From NCBI GenBank assembly GCA_947579605.1, contig OX388314.1:21697982-21761981 (forward strand): 64,000 bases of DNA. Direction: 5' to 3'. The notes below the pieces were generated by a model. That model was not told the origin of the DNA. It worked only from the letters and a program-made list of their open reading frames with translations, and searched no databases. Both the position numbers and the translations under genes were made by a program. Positions 43,231-54,614 of this stretch are shown piece after piece (position 1 is the first letter of the stretch; every line of letters starts with the position of its first letter). Origin of the DNA: Athripsodes cinereus (taxonomy: Eukaryota; Arthropoda; Insecta; Trichoptera; Leptoceridae).

Positions 43231-43364
43231 ATTTTTTTTTTTTTATTGAAAAACCATAAAATATAAACAAAATAAACAAGATATCTAGATATAACATTTC
43301 TTATACTTAATTTGTATTTAGATCTCACCCGGCGAAGCTGCATATTGCTAGCTTGTGTCCGGGC
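43231..43364 (-). repeat. Paralogue of the hAT interior, showing the empty Tc1 site
   Basis: Its reverse complement reads GCCCGGACACAAGCTAGCAA ... CAAATTAAG-TA-TAAGAAATG ... AACAAAATAAAC. This is identical or nearly so to the two flanks of the Tc1-like transposon at 22,375-22,435 and 24,213-24,290, joined at one TA (43,304-43,305). No hAT ends are visible around it, so it is a fragment, or the shared segment is a separate repeat that the hAT had acquired. Confidence 0.9.
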
Positions 43365-44871
43365 AGAAGAAGATGTCTCGTGAGTGCCTTTTTAGACACA
43401 TTTTATGTGACGTCTTTGAATATTACGTATTTGCTAAAAATTACAGAATAATATGGGTAACAATACAATCCACTACTCATTACAAACAATTTTAATTATG
43501 GTAATGGGCCTCTGATTCAACTAGGTTTCATGACATGGTATTTTATTTTACTAGAGTACAAAAATAACATTTTTTTATGAGTCATTGTATTTGGTTACAC
43601 CACTTACAGTACTACTGATGAAAGATGCTGTGATAGTACATTTAGGTTCATTAGTAACCCAAATATTTTTTAAATGAATGTCAAAATATAGGCACTACAT
43701 GATTGTGCCTGTAGATTATCGTAGAGAATATGGTTTGTAGCAGATAGTATAAACATTTAATTGTTTATACATAATTAAATTCACTGATTAATTTAACTTC
43801 AACTATGCTTCGACTGCACAATTTCTCAATGTTTATAATAATAGGATATAATAAAAATAATTTCTTTCAGGTAACAAGAACCTATCTAATTGTTGATTAT
43901 TTTTATGTTCAAGTGTAGTATTTTACCTGGAGAATAGTAATTCAGTGAAATTTGATATTTTTTAAGAACAAAATTACTTGTGATAACTTGGGACCTTTTT
44001 GTAGATAAAAAAAAACACAAGACATTATTCAACTGCATGGCTTGTTTACTAACATTAATATTATATTATGAGCCATAAGCACAGGTTTAAGTTTGAACTG
44101 AGAGACCAGCATATGAAATTTAAATAATTTCAACTTCTTTCGTCTGCTTTAATAGTAAATTAATCTCAAAAAATTACTTCAAATGCTAAAATTTGATGCA
44201 GAAACGAGTCGCACTTCAAACATTTAATCAATGTTTTCTATATATTATCTTTGGAATTATTCATGTCAATGACATTTGTAAGAAACGTCAATAAACATTA
44301 CAAATTTAAACAATTTCATTCTTTACATTTTATGAATGGAAAGAACACTTTCTAGATTATTTTTTTTGAAAAACAGAATAGAAATTGCTGTTATGAAAAA
44401 TAAAAATAATATCCAGTAGTACCTACCTACCTAATACACAAATGTACACAAAATCACTAAAAACATAACCACAAACACAAAAAAATTGATTTGATTAATT
44501 ATAAACTATAAAACTAAACCAAACATATCCAAATAATACGCTTCGGTCTTTAAATTCGCCACTCCCGATTTAATTCACGCAAAACATTGATATTGACATA
44601 AACACAAACTACCCGGCAGCCATATGCATTTTATACCGCTGATGGTAATATCGGTAAAACAGATTTCTGCTTATATTGTACACAGGATCATAGGCACTAT
44701 GTACATTATACCCACATACTCTAGTTGCACAACGATCAAATTTATGTTTGTTTGACAACTTGAGTTGATTTTGGAAACCATGTGAAAACAGGGCCAGCCC
44801 TAGAAAATTTGAATTGAAAAATGTCTATCACGGAATATCTAATACGAAAAATACATTTATAAAAAGATATA
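43365..44871. other. AT-rich stretch, nothing recognised
   Basis: No frame, repeat or RNA gene could be supported. Confidence 0.4.
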
Positions 44872-44925
44872 TCATCACTACAATTCCCACATTTGGGGTA
44901 GACAGTAAACTGGATATAACGAATA
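44872..44925 (-). repeat. SINE R1, 3' end only
   Basis: ATATCATCACTACAATTCCC then ACATTTGGGGTAGACAGTAA keeps the CCATCACGGCATATCCCACA-AGTGGGGTAGCCAGC order. Confidence 0.55.
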
Positions 44926-45689
44926 TTTATTTATTTATATAGGTACCTTTATATTCCATTTTCTGTTATCTTTTGATCTAAACTCACTTTATAGTAAAAT
45001 ATAGTTATCAAACATTGTACTGTAGTAAGTTTACTGGAAGACATTGCCTCAAGACAATATGTACGCCTTTTGTAAAATTTATATTTGACAATAAAGTGTT
45101 TATTATTATTATTAATATAAATAATATCGAAAATAAGACAGGTAGGTACCTTTTTAGGTTAGGTTAGGTTGCGTACTTTACATAAAATATAATACCTATT
45201 AAATGTGTTATAACACGGTTTTACGAATATATGCCATACACGTAATACTCGAAAACTTTTCAAGAGAGATATCTATATCCTATTACGGTGAATCCACATC
45301 TATTAAACAAATATCATGGATAGAAAAAAAATTCTAAATTTAAAACGTCTTAATAATAATAAAAAGAGTTTCTATCATAATTCTATTCTTATCTAATCGT
45401 GAAACGATGAAAACATCCATTAAAAGCATAAAAAAGTTTAATAAGCACACTTCTATGGCCAAATGTACTCATGTAATGAAAATGTTAGATGTAGTGTGCG
45501 AGATATTATGATTCTATTTGGAGCTTATTTCACAAAAAAACATTTGAAAATAAGAATTGGGTTACAGGGATCCACAACCATCTACATGCGAACTTTCACC
45601 GATATTTTTACAGGTGATAAATGCTGTAGTGAGAAGTCAAAATAAAATAACTTTTTTCTTGGCTGGCCGTTAGTTAAAATATATTTATC
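44926..45689. other. AT-rich stretch; LINE-like tail at ~45,055-45,113 and three TTAGG units
   Basis: GACAATAAAGTGTTTATTAT with repeated TTA at 45,085-45,113 looks like a LINE 3' end with polyadenylation signal. TTAGGTTAGGTTAGG at 45,154-45,168 equals three insect telomere units but is too short to mean more. No gene. Confidence 0.4.
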
Positions 45690-45790
45690 ATTATACAATA
45701 TTGACGACATATTATGTTTAATTATCATATAATTCAATTCATACAAGGCGAGTTTATTCCTGCTTCGCGATATCTTCTGACTAAAGTTGA
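45690..45790 (-). repeat. LINE 3'-untranslated fragment (UTR-A family)
   Basis: ATAATTCAATTCATACAAGG, CGAGTTTATTCCTGCTTCGC and GATATCTTCTGACTAAAG follow the UTR-A order near its coding-proximal end. Confidence 0.6.
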
Positions 45791-45802
45791 ATTTTGATCA
45801 GA

Positions 45803-45848
45803 TTTGGCCTGAAATCTGGTAAAACTTTTTACCAGATTTCAGGCCAAA
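45803..45848. repeat. Perfect palindrome, 22-bp arms, 2-base loop
   Basis: TTTGGCCTGAAATCTGGTAA(AA) pairs exactly with 45,827-45,848. It directly follows the UTR-A fragment. Such a tight hairpin may be a remnant of a replication- or repair-linked inversion. Confidence 0.9.
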
Positions 45849-46451
45849 ATTATTTAAGTGAACAAATTTATAAAAAGAAAAGGACTTTTTGATACACGAC
45901 AACAAGTTACGGCATTTATATTGTTTTTTGGCCGAAACTAGAATAAAATAATGTTTCAGTTTTGATTTGTTAAAAAATCGCATACGATTATTTTGCTCTT
46001 TTGGTTCAATATCCCGGAAATAGAATCACGCCAAGTAAACTGTATGTTTTGTTATCGTGCTTTCTTCTCACATAAAAAGACGTAATTATGAGGGTACTTT
46101 TTTACTGTATTAAGCAGTACCAAGTAAACAAAGCCTACTCGTTATAGCCACCTATAGAACGGATATTTCAGTATTATCATGTCGAACCTAACACCTGAGC
46201 TCTAAAAGATAGCCTGAATCTCCCATAATATGTACACAATAAGTTAAGCTTTTATCTTACTAGCATTTAGACCCGAAGGGGAGTAGCTCATGCAATTTGA
46301 TGGAAGTTTCTAAATTATATAACTGCAAAATTACTTAGGTGATTATATTTCAATTGATTTTGTTTTACCCATATTAACTAATTATCAATTATTTACAAAT
46401 AAATTAATAGGTTCGTACTTGCCTATTTCTAATTTTCTTAATTTTTACTTC
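45849..46451. other. AT-rich stretch, nothing recognised
   Basis: ACTAGCATTTAGACCCGAAG at 46,260 recalls an inverted Helitron 3' end, but no hairpin or partner end supports it. Confidence 0.4.
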
Positions 46452-46600
46452 TATACCTAATTTTTTTTTTTAAGATATTCTTATCTGGGTTCTGTTATAA
46501 ACCCAAATACAACCTTATACACCTTTCACAGTAAGCTAAAAGCTTGTGTCGTGAAAGGGGAGTTTGCCGTCATCTGGGATCGAACCACGGATAATTTTGC
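46452..46600 (-). mobile_element. SINE S2, 5'-truncated
   Basis: A T-run, then TATCTGGGTTCTGTTATAAA, CCCAAATACAACCTTATACA, GCTAAAAGCTTGTGTCGTGA and ATCTGGGATCGAACCACGGA (B-box). The A-box half is missing, as in the copies at 20,928 and 24,815. Confidence 0.88.
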
Positions 46601-47624
46601 AAAAAACATTGAACTAGGTAGCTGATTTAAAAAAAAGATGTAGGTATTTAAATTCCACATATTCGCTTTTATTCATATTTGATGAGACGTACTACAAAAC
46701 GTGTTAGTTTTGTGAAATCTCGAGAATCAGCTAAATACTTTCCATAAAAAAATTTAGACATAGTTTTACAATGTTTATTTATCAATATTATAATTGTTTT
46801 GTTTTTGTTTCTGTTAAGTACCTATATTTGCATGTGTGAATGCATTTATGTATGTGAGAATTTTATATGTAGGTATGTATGCATGTTTGTATAATGTGAG
46901 AATGTGTATTTTATGTTTGCATGCATATGTGTCTATGTACGTATGTATGTATTTTTGTTTTATTATAAATAATTTGTTTCTTTGTACATACATCTTTTGC
47001 TATTATTTTAAATAATGAATTTCTTTTTTGTTATATCTAACATTATTGTATAGCTTTTGCACACCAACAGTTTAATAAAAATAATAAAATATCTCTTTGT
47101 GTTCATCTCTTCAAATATTCACAAGGGTGGGAATTACACAGAGAATATTTTTATTTGAATATCGCCAACTACATAGTTTATATGGGTTATTATCTTTAAG
47201 CATAAGAAGGGACACACAAACAGGCTTATTTTTTTTATACGACCTTATCGTTTCTATTAGAAGTACTTGAGAGAATTAGTTTTATCCTGGATATTGTTTT
47301 GTTTTCTATGATTCTATAATCTGTTTGAAAACGATATTAAGTACCTACTTAAATAAATTCGGGTATACCTATATTACAATAAATACTCAAAACAAATTTT
47401 GTTGTTTTGTCAAAGATTTAGTCTGAATGTGGTTCAACCATATATAACTATAGACATAGACTAGCTAAAAATCCAAATAAGTGAAATACGAAATACTTAG
47501 TGGATGGGTATGTGCCCTGAGTATAGTCGCACATTGGGAGTAGTGGAGTCGGTATTTGTCGAAGGCGATCGTCACATACTGAGTATTAATTAAAAGACAT
47601 AGATTTTCAATATATCTTCTAACT
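46601..47624. other. AT-rich stretch; degenerate TATG/TGTA-rich tract 46,826-46,955
   Basis: The tract is a decayed microsatellite (GTATGTATGCATGTTTGTAT). The end near 47,065-47,095 (AACAGTTTAATAAAAATAAT) has the look of a LINE polyadenylation end. No gene. Confidence 0.4.
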
Positions 47625-48290
47625 TCTTCTTTCTGTGCCATGTCAGGTCCCCCCGACGTTGGCGATCACTCCGGCGAAAACCTCCCTGTCCTGTGCTGCT
47701 CTGAACAGGTCATCCACTGTCCTCATTCAGGTCCATTCTCTAATATTGCGCAGACAGGACATCTGCTTTCTGCCAACTCCCCGTCTTCCTTCTATCTTGC
47801 GCAGGAGACGGTACTTCTCTCCACGCAGCACGTGACCCAAATATGAGACCTTCCTCACTTTAACAATCGACAACAGCTCTCTCTTGGCTCCGGCTCTCCT
47901 AAGCACTTCGATGTTACTGACCCTTTCGGTCCAAGGTATATACGAAGCATTCTTATGTGTACCCACATTTCGAATGCTTCTAACCGATTCATCACATTTA
48001 CTTTCAGAGTCCATGTTTCACTTCCGTATAATAGAGTTGACCATATGTAAGCTTTTATCATTCTTTGTCGAAGTTTAAGATTCAAATTATCGTCACAGAA
48101 GAAGGGTCTCATCTTATTACATGCAGCACGAGCAACTTCTATCCTGAATTTTACCTCTGTATCTGGGTCGAGTGTACATATTTGTTTCAATACATAGCAT
48201 TCGAAAAAATGCTTAGAATTACAAATATTATGTGCTAACTTCACGTCGCGTCGTTTGCTGTCTACTAAATGTTTCACCAATCTTTTTTCA
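47625..48290 (-). pseudogene. RTE/BovB-like LINE, C-terminal region
   Basis: Two overlapping minus-strand frames join by a frameshift near 47,940. First comes KHLVDSKRRDVKLAHNICNS, then STLLYGSETWTLKVNVMNRL and EAFEMWVHIRMLRI. The second frame continues PWTERVSNIEVLRRAG, AKRELLSIVKVRKVSYLGHV and LRGEKYRLLRKIEG, and ends VIANVGGT-stop near 47,640. The LLYGSETWTL, EAFEMW and R-YLGHVLRGEKY blocks are the trademark ending of RTE/BovB-like LINE proteins, just after the reverse transcriptase. The reverse transcriptase itself has been cut off, and the frameshift makes this fragment non-coding. The bases after the stop to about 47,610 are 3'-untranslated. Confidence 0.88.
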
Positions 48291-48308
48291 AATCAACAGA
48301 GCAGTATA

Positions 48309-48576
48309 TATATATAATGAGTTACAATCCACTGGATTGGTCTGCAACGGGTTTGGTTTTTCTTCTCCATTCGTCTCTATTCTCAGCCAGTCTTTTTAGC
48401 CCTACGTATGAGCCACAGTTCATGTCTCTCTTCAGTTGGTCCATATATGCTTCTCTTGGTCGGCCTCTGCCATTTGTCCCCTCGGTCTTACCCTCCGCGA
48501 TGGCGATGAGTAGTCCTGGATGCCTGATGTTGTGGCCAATCCAGTTAGCTCGTTGTTGGCTGATTCTCTTAAGGAG
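48309..48576 (-). pseudogene. 5'-truncated LINE C-terminus (WIGH family) with 10-bp duplication
   Basis: GAGCAGTATA flanks the insert at 48,299-48,308 and 48,577-48,586. The minus-strand frame reads LLKRISQQRANWIGHNIRHP, GLLIAIAEGKTEGTNGRGRP, MDQLKRDMNCGSYVGLKRLA, ENRDEWRRK and a stop at 48,322. The twin copy at 34,328-34,597 shares the same 3' terminus with TA-repeat tail. Only the last ~85 codons arrived, as is typical of LINE insertions that abort early. Confidence 0.9.
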
Positions 48577-48586
48577 GAGCAGTATA

Positions 48587-48660
48587 CATAAGATAAAATG
48601 TGATGATGTGCAGTGCAATGAGATTATCACTATGTAGCGATTTCTTCCATCTAACCACGT
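48587..48660 (-). repeat. LINE 3'-untranslated fragment, variant
   Basis: ATAAGATAAAATGTGATGAT, CAATGAGATTATCACTATGT and CGATTTCTTCCATCTAACCA parallel the variant at 33,457-33,600. A short R1-like piece (CAGAATACTCGAAAACTAAT, GAGGACTCCGTG) follows to about 48,712. Confidence 0.5.
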
Positions 48661-48712
48661 GCAGAATACTCGAAAACTAATAAACCTGCCGTTTGTCGAG
48701 GACTCCGTGATT

Positions 48713-49440
48713 TTGGTACAAAACAATTATTACAGATTGCCTTTTTATTTTACATGCTTTTGTATCTTTATACGCCACCATATAAGGTATTGAGCACAGT
48801 TCCTGCTACGTTCTATCCATTTGCCTAACGAATTTCACTACATTATCGGATGACGGATTTTAACTATTTAAGTACCTATCTATAATAATTCTATTTTCAA
48901 ATGCCATTTACTCGTATTCCTACATGTAGCGATCGGATAGTAAAAGCAAAATAGGCACTAATAGCCATAAATAATAATGATGGACTATGATTCAAAGCTT
49001 CTTATTAAATGTACATAATGTAGGTATAATATCCTATAGTGGACTTACAACATGTAAGCAGATTTTGGTCTCTTTGTTCCTGTCACTAATCGACCACAAC
49101 GCTTATTATAAACATGCCTACTTAAAGTAAACTTTTTCTATATGATGAAACATACGTTGCTGACTAGTCGCAGATCGTACAATATTAACACTTCGTATAA
49201 CTTTTTTATTTATTTATTTATAGCCAGTTACACACTTCAGACAACACACAAAAATAAATACAAAAAAATATCAACAATATTACAAGAAAACAATGCGTTG
49301 CCCAATTTAAAAGTGTATAAAAAATTATTAATTGGTATTATTCAATAGCCCATAAGGTTGTCATACAATATAAAATAAAAAAATAAAATAAAAATAGGTT
49401 TTCACACCTTATTTTATTCCAAAGGCTTCAAGAAATTGCC
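48713..49440. other. AT-rich stretch, nothing recognised
   Basis: TTTATTTATTTATTTATAGC at 49,205 suggests an antisense LINE tail without coding remnant. Confidence 0.35.
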
Positions 49441-49452
49441 AAATTGAAATAA

Positions 49453-50095
49453 ATGCGCTTTATTGATTTTTTTTTATATATGAATAGGGTATTGAATGAT
49501 GAATGGGCATTTAATACGAGTTGTGCCAGGAATAGTTTTCTTCGCCGTTCCTGTGAGAGCTACAATTGCGCATTTCAGGGGGTTGATATTTTCGGCTCCA
49601 CTCTTTCACAGTTTAAGTCTGGTATTAAGTCGGCGATGATGAGTTGATGGTGCAGTTTGAAAACCTTTATCCCTTCTTTATCCCTTCTTTGGGATGAGTC
49701 TCCTATACTTCCCTTTCCTAATGACCATTGTTTTTATTTTATGTATATATATATATATATATATATTTTTTAATCTTTGATTATTGTTTTTGTTTTTATT
49801 TTTAGCTGATGTTTTTTAGTATTATTTTTATCTTATTTTATGGTGACTATGTAATGTATTTTTAGTTCTGTAACTATTTTAATTTTTTTTTTAGAATTTT
49901 TAAAGTTATTGTTTTGGGTTTTTTATTTTTGGGTTACATAGATGGGTACTTTTAATCTGGGAATCTTAATTATATACAGTATTTGTAAACATTTGTGCAT
50001 TCTGTAATTGGGTTAATACTATACCTAATTGTTTTATACTATATTTATGTAAAAACCTGTAGAAATGCTAATAAAGGAAAATAAAAATAAAAAAA
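49453..50095 (+). pseudogene. LINE C-terminal remnant with long 3'-untranslated region
   Basis: The frame at 49,453-49,647 contains SCARNSFLRRSCESYNCAFQ followed by STLSQFKSGIKSAMMS and a stop. This parallels the ...RNSFFxRS...YNxLP...SLSxFKxxLK ending of jockey/CR1-like LINE proteins. A T-rich stretch of about 440 bases then ends GCTAATAAAGGAAAATAAAA, a polyadenylation signal and A-rich tail. A TA microsatellite (about 49,743-49,767) lies in this part. No target duplication could be fixed. Confidence 0.6.
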
Positions 50096-50979
50096 ATAAA
50101 ATAATTATTATATTTTTTGTGAGTAATTCAAGTCTTACTTTGAATCTAGCGTTGATTCATTCGGTTATTTTTCATGTAAGTATAATTTGATTTGATTAAA
50201 TTTGAAAAGTAAAGTTTTATAGAAATAAAATCAGGGAATAACTAAATCTTTGTTAAATTTTTTATAGGTGTAATTTTTATCTCAAAACACTCACAAGAGA
50301 AAAATTGACGAATAATCAAAATAATTAACTTTGTATTTGGAGTCTCTGAAAAGATTTTTATGTGACGAAAAATACATGAAACAACATCGACAAGCATATT
50401 TGAAAAGAAACATGAACGAGATGTGAGATACTTGGTCAGATTTTATGAATCTGGTATTAATTAGGTATGTAAAAGTATCGACTTATCATTAGTATAATGT
50501 TGTCTGGAGTACTCGTATCTCTCTTCTTCTTATTTCATTTTACGGCAATGCACCCGCAATCGAGTGAATTATGCCTAAATTTCATAATAAAATACATTTC
50601 ACAAAACATAATCAGGATGCAATATGCGTCATCACAACGTTTAGTATCAAATACATTTACCCTTTTATCATATTCGTCACAAAATCAAGCAAACAAACCA
50701 AGTCAAAAACAACGTATCGGAGAGTAGGCACCAAAGATCAAATAAGTAGGTAGATACGACAAGGCTATTGGATTCTTTTGTTCTATAGTGAGGCAAATTT
50801 CTGTCCCCTTATCCCCTTAACAGATCAATGAGAAGTTAGCTACAGTACGTCGTTTGCTAAATATTGTCTGACAAGTTAGGACGGCGTGTTATGTTTTGTT
50901 TATATCGACGTGTTTTCGTATTTATTTTAAAGTGAAAGTGTTATTTTCATAAACAGTTTTTTTGTACACGATTTCAAGA
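50096..50979. other. AT-rich stretch, nothing recognised
   Basis: Frames at 50,497-50,753 overlap in two phases and have no features. The last 180 bases before 50,980 could be the 5'-untranslated part of the THAP-like exon. Confidence 0.35.
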
Positions 50980-51050
50980 ATGAAAACCTGTTCATTTCCG
51001 TTCTGCAAAAGAGTTTATTTGTAGAATAAATCGGAAGTATCCTTCCACTT
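50980..51050 (+). pseudogene. THAP-like first exon with an in-frame stop
   Basis: ATG is followed by MKTCSFPFCKRVYL, a TAG at codon 15 (51,022-51,024), then NKSEVSFH and a strong splice donor, TT|GTAAGT, at 51,051. THAP zinc fingers begin C-x(2-4)-C and have a conserved SFHxFP about 20 residues later; the C-x4-C and SFH here match in position. THAP domains occur in host transcription factors and in P-element transposases. No following exon with the C-x2-H half was found downstream. The fragment is too short for certainty, and the stop argues for a pseudogene or a P-like transposon relic. Confidence 0.35.
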
Positions 51051-53301
51051 GTAAGTATGAAACATTTTTGTGTTTATCCGTCTTATTTATTATATTTTAG
51101 TAATATAATCAATTATAAATAATAAATATACAATAGCTTTAACGTTATGTGTATATTTCATAACAATATCACTCGATTTTAGGAGTAAAAGCTTATTTTT
51201 AATGTGTTTTGACGTTTCTAACTTTTGTCAAAATGTCATAGGCATGGAAATTGAGCGTCGATGTTTAACATCGATACATATATTTGTTGAGAATATTTTT
51301 GTATAGATATAACTTAGTTATTAAGAAATTGAATTCTATTTTATTTTTTATTTTGTTTCAGATCCTGATTCTTGCCCCCGATTTTGAATTAGCACACCTT
51401 GCATTTGATTGATACTCAAATATGATATCGATGCCTCAAACCGCTGACTGCTCATTTAATTAAATCTCATGTATGTTTGGCGAATAAGATCAATGTTGTA
51501 GAAATTTGTAATACATATTTTAATATCAGAATAATATTTAACGTATTTATTTATCAAACTTGTTTTATTTATCACTATTCCCTAACAGCAAAATTCCAAA
51601 ACAAAATTTTATTTCTTTTTAATTAATATGGACAGATTATCATTGTTTTAATATCTAGTAGCAGATCTATTGTAACACATATCAAAAAAGCTTTCACGTG
51701 AATCTTGTAAACAATTCATTTCCTAATGATTTTACTAAATTGACGTTGGTTTTGCATGAAGTATTATATTTTTTCTTACTATACAAAGTTTTAATGAAGC
51801 ATAATATGTCAAACAGATCAAATATGAACAACTTAAGCAGGGAGTACTGAATACCTATACAATATATCCCAACTCTCATTTTATTGCATTATTTCGTGTA
51901 TGCCTACCCTGCCAGACATATGGTGCAAGTATTAAAAATAAAGTAGGTTAATAGGTAAGAAAAGATTATTATATGACGAAATATTGTTATATGAAAACAT
52001 TGCAAGTAGGATAGGGTCTTCGACTATGTTAAAAACATCGATGATTATAAATTGTATTGACATCACTATGTAGCTAACTTCAATTCTTGGAATTCTCAAT
52101 AAGAATGGAATGGGATTTTGGGCTCATGTCATCTCTTTATTATTACTTACTCTATGGTAGGCACATACCATAATATACAACGGTGGTCGAAGTGGGACAG
52201 AGCTATACAAAGTAGGAATCTACCGTTTTGCTCCCTCCCATGAATCCAGCCTACCAGCATATTATTGAGTTGTTTACAATAGCATGCTGGGAACAGTTTT
52301 TCAAAATATGTTTAAGTGAACATTAGAAACTTAGTAAAATAATTGTTTTTTGTCCCATTTCGCAATGCAGGAGTACTCGTATAATCACTTTAGTCTCATC
52401 GTGTGAAATAGCCTTCCCCACACACAAAATGATACTGTTGAACATACTGAAGTACCTACCCCACACATAGTGTAGGCTATTATAGTTATAGGCATAGCTA
52501 CTATGAGAGCTTGCGGTTTTATTTGTATGAACCTTCAGAGGCATATTGAGGTATTGTATTCAAGTCTTGTAATATTTTAACAGTATTATTAGTTATTACT
52601 ATTATTAGTTTGAATCGTTCATAGAGTAAGTTGGAATCGTTTCATGTTATAACAGCATTATAAAATATTGTATGATAATATATTAAATAATTAAAGATCA
52701 TTATTAAATGTCATATTTCTTAATATTGTTAAGACCTCCCAAAGTGTTCATAATAAAAACTTTTTGTATGGAACATTTGTAGGTCTTTTTTTATTGGTTG
52801 TGAACTTTCTGATGCTTCTACTCTCATCAGATTATTTTTTCTCAGCGATTCAATTTATTTCCATAATAGTGCTATTCGTGTTATATATCCTACTTATTTG
52901 ATATCCATAATACAGATCATTGGCAAACTTCCATTTGTAGAAAAAGTGTTATACTGAGAGACGGGGCAGGATTTTTACCAAGTGTACCGCAAAATATATA
53001 TTCGTGAAAGAAGAGAGACATATTTCTGGATTTCCGGAATGGCTGTAATCGCCTGACGATGGAGTCGAGAGTTTCCGAATACTAGAAAGTATCTAATAGT
53101 AAGCGTAATTAATAAAGTCAATTGGAAATTACCTAAATACTTACTGCTTTTTTTTCAATTCACCTTGAAATGGACTTCCAATAAGTAGGTACCTTCGGTC
53201 AATAATATCATAATTTGGAAACAGAAGATTTTTCAAATGAAACAAGATAATTTAAATGATAAAGTTGAGGTTTATATTTTAAAACGCCATTTTACTTATG
53301 T
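51051..53301. other. AT-rich stretch, nothing recognised
   Basis: A possible acceptor, TTTATTTTGTTTCAG, ends at about 51,360, but the sequence after it does not continue a THAP finger. No other gene or element is supported. Confidence 0.4.
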
Positions 53302-53313
53302 GAAAAATAATGA

Positions 53314-53663
53314 TTAGGAGAATGAGCAGATGCGAGAAGAGTGTTGTGGATAGAATGCGTATAAATAAGTTACGATGGTTTGGACATGTTGAGCGAATGC
53401 AAGATGAAAGAATGACGAAGAGGATGTATTTGTCTGAAAGAGGAGGTGTGAGGAAGCGCGGACGGCCAAGAACCACGTGGCTTGAGCACGTGGATCAAAT
53501 CCTTAAGGACGGCCGCGTGTTGAGTAAGAGAAATCGGCGAACATGTATGAGAAACTGGATGAATGTGGAGGAAGCGAAAGAAGTTTGTAAGGATAGATCT
53601 ATATGGCGTTCCGTTCTCTCTGCCTACCCCTCCCGGGACACGGCGTGAGGGTATAGATAGATA
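53314..53663 (+). pseudogene. 5'-truncated RTE-like LINE; likely partner of SINE R1
   Basis: The frame runs to a stop at 53,646-53,648 and reads RMSRCEKSVVDRMRINKLRW, FGHVERMQDERMTKRMYLSE, KRGRPRTTWLEHVDQILK, and later EEAKEVCKDRSIWRSVL. The RWFGHVERM and RGRP-W blocks are classic for the LINE C-terminal domain. The 3' end is GGGACACGGCGTGAGGGTAT followed by AGATAGATAG repeats. GAAAAATAATGA at 53,302-53,313 and GAAAAAATAATGA at 53,664-53,676 form a target duplication with one length change. Its 3' tail resembles that of R1. Confidence 0.9.
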
Positions 53664-53676
53664 GAAAAAATAATGA

Positions 53677-54614
53677 AAGAACACGAACGGTTTGAGTTTT
53701 ACCAGTTTTTAATAATTTGGTTACTCGACTTAAGATACAAAGACATTATAATACCTACTGATTTTACTACATGCCGACTCGTTACTTATTAAACTATGGC
53801 TTAATCTCTCTCTCTCTCTCTCTGGCATTGCACCCAATAAAACCATGAGTGATGCTGCGTATGCCTTAGGTAATCTAAACAATGTTATATTACATAAGTA
53901 ATAACTAGACATGTATGTACTATAAAAATCAGTTTGACTTTGAAAGACGAAACCATTCACGTCTTTGTCGAATAGTACCCAATTAGGTTCTAAGAAAAAT
54001 TACATAAAAATACAAAAAAATCTGAATCATCAAATAGGTACGAAAGATATGAATGCGTATGACACAAATCAATTTATTATAAATAAACATATTTTGATAT
54101 TTTCCTAAAATAAACCATTAAAATGATATGCCAAATATCAGAAATAATATATATCCTTGATATTTCACATCCTTATTTTCCTAAACATAAGCTTCTACAT
54201 TTTCCATCAGTTATTTTTAATGTGTTCTGTATTTGTAAGATATTTTCATATGATACGTAATTGGTAGTCAGTTATTTTTGTTTTACAGTTACAGATCATT
54301 AAAAGTGAAACCAATACCCTCTAGGTAAACCTCAATCCATTGGGCGCATTCCTGGATAATAAATTTGTAGGTATAGAAATAGTATATTATTTGCACAAAT
54401 ATCTAATGTTTTTTAGCATTATACATAAATTCAATATTAAAAATGGTCGATAGGCTGATGTTGTTCACTATTTTTTTTAATCGAAATATAAAACTTAACT
54501 AAGTACCTACCTACTACAAAAATCTATTAACTAAATATCACATTATCTTAAATCTAAATACACATATGTATTCTGAAAATATTTTTTACAAATGGAAATT
54601 ACTGCCTAGCTAGA
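53677..54614. other. AT-rich stretch; (TC)n microsatellite at 53,804-53,823
   Basis: Apart from the TC run, nothing recognised. Confidence 0.5.

Noticed and set aside
45154..45168. Three TTAGG telomere units
   Set aside because: Fifteen bases is too short to indicate a telomere or an interstitial telomere block.
46260..46290. ACTAGCATTTAGACCCGAAG as an inverted Helitron 3' end
   Set aside because: No hairpin at the right distance and no TC end found, unlike the well-formed Helitron at 36,168-36,480.
47635..48078. Plus-strand frames opposite the RTE-like LINE
   Set aside because: The minus strand carries the recognisable LINE motifs; these are antisense frames.
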